Source: Thermoplasmata archaeon
GTDB lineage: Archaea; Thermoplasmatota; Thermoplasmata; Thermoplasmatales; Thermoplasmataceae
Length of the DNA stretch: 6,879 nt
Assembly (NCBI GenBank): GCA_021847855.1
Contig: JAJZOT010000087.1
Coordinates: 1-6,879 of the forward strand
Reading direction: 5' to 3'
Positions within the stretch are counted from its first letter, which is position 1. Every line of letters starts with the position of its first letter. The position numbers and the translations under genes were made by a program. Below the pieces are notes generated by a model, which did no database searches, had not been told where the DNA came from, and saw nothing but the letters and a program-made list of their open reading frames with translations. Shown in pieces: positions 4,230 through 6,879 of the stretch.

Positions 4230-5807
4230 CTATACTGTGCCTCTTATGAGTCTTGCTGCCATGAGAAGACACGTCAGGTTAACTGTGCCATTTATGGTGT
4301 AAAACACCACGGGATGACCGATATAGGACCCAAAGATTTCATAGGTCCCGGCCATTGATATAACCACGGGGATCATGATGAGGATGATCGTAATTGCGAA
4401 TAGCGAAGCCAGTCCTATGTTCCCTCCGAAAGAGTAAAAGTTAACCGTACCTGCACCATCCGGTATTTTCCTGTAAAGTCTCCTGATGTTGAACAGTGAT
4501 GAGAAGATATATGCCGAAAGAAGATCGAATATTATTATGAAATATAGGTATAAAGGGGATCCTGAATAAAAAAGAAACACAACTGATATTGGTACGACAA
4601 TGAAGATGAAAACTACCAGCCCTACAATATCCTTTGCGAATATAATTCTGCTCATCCTGATTGGAAGCGACTTCAGAACCTCGATGCCACTACCTTCTGA
4701 GATAATCATGACCAGTGAGTAGAATGATGAACATACAACCACCACTGAAACAAGTGAGTAATACACTGAGGTAAAGCCCATACCACGTATATCGCCATAA
4801 AAGAGTACTGATATCAGGGTGGGGAGGATGAAAAATACGGGTATGAAGAGGAGTATGAGATTCTGGGACTTCCTGAATATTGTCCTGAATTCCTTCATTA
4901 TCAGGGACCTCTGGAATCCGTACCCCGGGAAATGGAACTGGCCTTCCTCATAACCATGTGAAAGCTGAGCAGAGGTTGTATTGAGGTTTTTATAAATCAG
5001 TGGACCAACCCTGGTGTAGAAAATATAGATAAGAAATCCGTAAACTGCAGTGGAAACTGCACCGTATATATACTGATACTGGTAATTGTAATGACCATAT
5101 ATGAGGTAAGGAATGTTTGCAAAGAAAACAAAATAGGATTCCATCCCTGTGAGAGAAGGTATTACGAAAGGGATATCCTTTGGAAGATACACACTGGTTT
5201 CGAAGAAGAGAAAAATGGCTATTACAAAGACTATCCTTGATATCCCCTTTAATGAGTTGGAAAGCGATCTCCTTCTCTCGTTGAAATGAGAGCCGATAAA
5301 TACGGAAATTGTTGAACCGGCCAGGAAACCAAAAATTGTTATCAGGAATGCCCACAGGATCCCAAAAACTATACCGGTTATTGATCCATATTTGCTGTAA
5401 AACAGAATAAGAGGAGGTATGGTTACAAAAATTGAGGCGGAACCTGTGTATCTGAACCACGAACTCCATAAAACTCCGTATCCCGACCTTATTGGAAGCG
5501 GATTTAGAGGTTCCAGAAGATTGTTAGATTTGATTGTGTTGAAAAATATTAGAGAGCTGTAAATGCTGATCATCATCAGGTATACATAAAGCAGGAATGT
5601 CAGATTAGAGAGTCCCCTTAAAGATCCATCCGGCCCAAAATAGGGTTCAGACAGTATGGTTGAGAATATGATAAATGAAACAGAGCTCGCAACGTATGAT
5701 ATTTTTATGCTCTGCGACAGATATGATGTTGCCTTTTCCCCGCCTTTCCTGAATTTTGATGTAAACCTGTTTGAGTTCTTGATAGCAAGGTACCTCTGTT
5801 CAATCAT
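4230..5807 (-). CDS. ABC-2-type transporter permease, two-half membrane subunit
   Basis: A 525-residue integral membrane protein, the transmembrane partner of the ATPase encoded just upstream. About 12-13 hydrophobic segments are visible, roughly at 37-55, 69-91, 122-138, 143-172 (perhaps two), 190-207, 223-238, 247-266, 316-337, 347-369, 394-414, 418-440, 464-487 and 499-520. A short cytoplasmic element with LPIR appears twice, at 104-107 (EPLNPLPIR) and 381-384 (EVLKSLPIR), each after the second hydrophobic segment of its half. The protein thus looks like two fused six-helix permease units. The motif MKEFRTIFRKSQN (304-316) begins the second half, as in ABC-2 exporters. The ATG at 5807 has a weak AGGAT site just upstream and lies 42 nt after the ATPase stop, so the genes are co-transcribed. 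I cannot tell the substrate; an efflux role is inferred from the ATPase type and from the absence of a substrate-binding protein. Confidence 0.85.
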   Translation of the reverse strand: MIEQRYLAIKNSNRFTSKFRKGGEKATSYLSQSIKISYVASSVSFIIFSTILSEPYFGPDGSLRGLSNLTFLLYVYLMMISIYSSLIFFNTIKSNNLLEPLNPLPIRSGYGVLWSSWFRYTGSASIFVTIPPLILFYSKYGSITGIVFGILWAFLITIFGFLAGSTISVFIGSHFNERRRSLSNSLKGISRIVFVIAIFLFFETSVYLPKDIPFVIPSLTGMESYFVFFANIPYLIYGHYNYQYQYIYGAVSTAVYGFLIYIFYTRVGPLIYKNLNTTSAQLSHGYEEGQFHFPGYGFQRSLIMKEFRTIFRKSQNLILLFIPVFFILPTLISVLFYGDIRGMGFTSVYYSLVSVVVVCSSFYSLVMIISEGSGIEVLKSLPIRMSRIIFAKDIVGLVVFIFIVVPISVVFLFYSGSPLYLYFIIIFDLLSAYIFSSLFNIRRLYRKIPDGAGTVNFYSFGGNIGLASLFAITIILIMIPVVISMAGTYEIFGSYIGHPVVFYTINGTVNLTCLLMAARLIRGTV

Positions 5808-5849
5808 GATCCTTTTTCCAATGAAAGACTTTGGATTGATCAGGAATGC

Positions 5850-6626
5850 TCACCTCAGAGTCCTTTTCAGGGTCTCGATTACAGGCCTCAGATCCTCATC
5901 CCCAGTGAGCTTCAGGAAAATATCCTCAAGATTGGAGTGCTTCTGACCCATTTCAGATCTCATATCTTCCATTGTTCCTTCGATGACTATTTTACCATTG
6001 AAAAGTATGGAGATTCTGTTGCACACTCCCTCTGCAACTTCAAGTATGTGTGTCGAAAATATAACTGTCTTTCCATGTGACGCAAAATCCTGGAGAAGAT
6101 CCTTGAGAATTTTGGCAGATCTTGGATCCAGACCGTTCATTCCCTCGTCCAGAATAAGATAGTCAGGATCGTGAATTATGGCAGATATGATGGCAACCTT
6201 CTGCTTTGTTCCGAACGACAGCGAACCAATGAAATCGTCAATCTTGTCTGTTATTCCAAATGCTTCGGAAAGATTCCTGACCCTCCTTTCCATGACATCC
6301 CTCCCAATGCCTCGCACAGAGCATATAAATGAAAAATATTCAAGTGGTGTGAGAGATTCGTAAAGAGCTGGAGTTTCTGGAACGTAACCGACTATGGACT
6401 TGATTTTCTCACCATCCATCATCGGGTTGAGGTCCCCAAGTCTCACATATCCTGATGTCATCTCCAGAAGTGAACATATGACTCTCAGAAGTGTTGTTTT
6501 TCCAGAGCCATTTGGCCCCAGGATTCCATATATCTGCCCGGTGTCAATTGTTAAGTTCAGCCCATTCAGTGCATAATTGTCTGCATATTTTTTGTACAGA
6601 TCCCTTATTATTATGGGGCCGGACAT
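5850..6626 (-). CDS. ABC transporter ATP-binding protein (NatA/CcmA-like, ABC-2 exporter type)
   Basis: Hydrolyses ATP on the cytoplasmic face to power the adjacent permease. The product has 258 residues, a single nucleotide-binding domain. Motifs in order: Walker A GPNGSGKTT at 37-45; the Q-loop region GYVPETPALY at 80-89, with Glu84 where glutamine is classical; signature LSFGTKQKV at 136-144; Walker B YLILDEGMNGLD at 156-167 with catalytic Glu161 and the D-loop; switch His193 in IFSTHILE. The C-terminal end LEDIFLKLTGDE is typical of NatA/CcmA-like exporter ATPases. All catalytic residues are present, so the domain should be active. The ATG at 6626 lies 26 nt downstream of a TATA box. The ATPase precedes the permease with a 42-nt gap. 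The substrate is unknown; drugs, lipids or peptides would all fit the family. Confidence 0.94.
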   Translation of the reverse strand: MSGPIIIRDLYKKYADNYALNGLNLTIDTGQIYGILGPNGSGKTTLLRVICSLLEMTSGYVRLGDLNPMMDGEKIKSIVGYVPETPALYESLTPLEYFSFICSVRGIGRDVMERRVRNLSEAFGITDKIDDFIGSLSFGTKQKVAIISAIIHDPDYLILDEGMNGLDPRSAKILKDLLQDFASHGKTVIFSTHILEVAEGVCNRISILFNGKIVIEGTMEDMRSEMGQKHSNLEDIFLKLTGDEDLRPVIETLKRTLR

Positions 6627-6646
6627 GGCAGTTTATTAGCAGAACA

Positions 6647-6660
6647 GTAAATATACTTTT
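6647..6660 (-). promoter_or_regulatory. TATA box of the ABC exporter operon
   Basis: The minus strand reads AAAAGTATATTTAC, centred about 26-27 nt before the ATPase ATG, with no Shine-Dalgarno site between. This fits a leaderless transcript. The A-rich start could be the BRE. Confidence 0.55.
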
Positions 6661-6686
6661 ACCATCACAACGCTTGAGACAGACAC

Positions 6687-6726
6687 AAAAATGATTCTGG
6701 GGTAGAACCCTTAACCTTAGAGTTCT
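6687..6726 (-). terminator. Weak hairpin plus T5 tract after the right-hand membrane-protein gene
   Basis: Downstream of the stop at 6743 the minus strand can pair AGAAC (6726-6722) with GTTCT (6708-6704), or alternatively GGGT with ACCC (6710-6700). TTTTT follows at 6691-6687. It may end the upstream transcript before the ABC promoter. The stems are only 4-5 bp. Confidence 0.25.
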
Positions 6727-6742
6727 CCATTAATGGCATTGA

Positions 6743-6879
6743 TTAAATTAGCGTTATATTGAAGAATATATGGAATAGATAACCAACAGTGAATGTTGCT
6801 GCAGCAGCCATCAGTGATAGAAACATTGCCTGAACTGATGTCCTGAGAATCTTCAATCCCATAGTAAGAGCTACTATCA
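6743..6879 (-). CDS. C-terminal end of a membrane protein, possibly VIT1/CCC1 family
   Basis: Only the last 44 codons, up to the TAA at 6745-6743, are in the window; the start lies beyond the right edge. The visible residues are strongly hydrophobic except for one basic patch: MGLKILRTSVQAMFLSLMAA (6-25), then AATFTVGYLFHIFF (26-39). A Gly-Leu-(basic) loop followed by a small-residue-rich helix with a Gly near its end resembles the last helix of VIT1/CCC1 iron or manganese transporters, a family frequent in acidophilic archaea. That match is by eye and weak. A second frame on this strand is also open here, but its Ser/Asn/Cys-rich product looks non-coding. The gene is 116 nt upstream of the ABC ATPase on the same strand and probably a separate unit. 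Confidence 0.4.
   Translation of the reverse strand, partial: IVALTMGLKILRTSVQAMFLSLMAAAATFTVGYLFHIFFNITLI

Noticed and set aside
4990..5469. 159-codon second minus-strand frame inside the permease
   Set aside because: It is an out-of-frame reading of transmembrane codons. The permease frame continues on both sides without a break.
6718..6878. Alternative minus-strand open frame at the right edge
   Set aside because: Its product is rich in Ser, Asn, Cys and Tyr with no pattern. The overlapping frame ending at 6743 gives a coherent membrane helix.
1..6879. CRISPR array, tRNA, rRNA, insertion sequence or attachment site
   Set aside because: No regularly spaced repeats, no cloverleaf or conserved rRNA segments, and no transposase or terminal inverted repeats were seen on either strand.

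Overview
This window reads as chromosome of a euryarchaeon, most likely of the Thermoplasmatales or a close relative. The archaeal evidence is direct: ribosomal proteins L39e, L31e and S19e, the initiation factor aIF6 and a PDCD5-type protein occur as one gene string, next to archaeal-type PyrE, PyrF and FtsZ. FtsZ argues against most Thermoproteota. Moderate GC, heavy AGA/AGG arginine use and TATA boxes about 26-28 nt before start codons (leaderless operon heads) fit Thermoplasmatales. The order-level assignment is inference; I cannot name a species.

Layout, left to right. (1) Positions 1-389, minus: the N-terminal 129 codons of pyrF (OMP decarboxylase), cut by the window edge. (2) 432-1577, minus: ftsZ. 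(3) 1578-1728: divergent promoter region. (4) 1729-2226, plus: pyrE (orotate phosphoribosyltransferase), the only plus-strand gene. (5) 2227-4134, minus: a five-gene translation operon transcribed S19e > PDCD5-like > L39e > L31e > aIF6, with gaps of 10, -4, 10 and 2 nt. (6) 4230-6626, minus: a two-gene ABC-2-type exporter, ATPase then a 525-residue permease, followed at once by a T-tract terminator. (7) 6743-6879, minus: the last 44 codons of a membrane protein, possibly VIT1/CCC1 family.

How the genes relate. PyrE and PyrF catalyse the last two steps of UMP synthesis (orotate > OMP > UMP). They are not in one operon but sit on opposite sides of ftsZ on opposite strands. Both are preceded by the same 11-nt A/T element at the same 22-nt distance from the start codon, which suggests matched expression. 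The translation operon joins small- and large-subunit proteins with the 60S/50S anti-association factor. Its internal genes use Shine-Dalgarno sites or stop/start coupling, whereas operon heads look leaderless. The ABC pair is a self-contained efflux-type system of unknown substrate.

I found no CRISPR array, tRNA, rRNA, insertion sequence or defence system. No clearly new system is visible; the points most worth checking are the paired pyr promoters, the internally duplicated permease and the back-to-back TGATCA stop of pyrE and aIF6. No gene-free stretch exceeds 300 bases.
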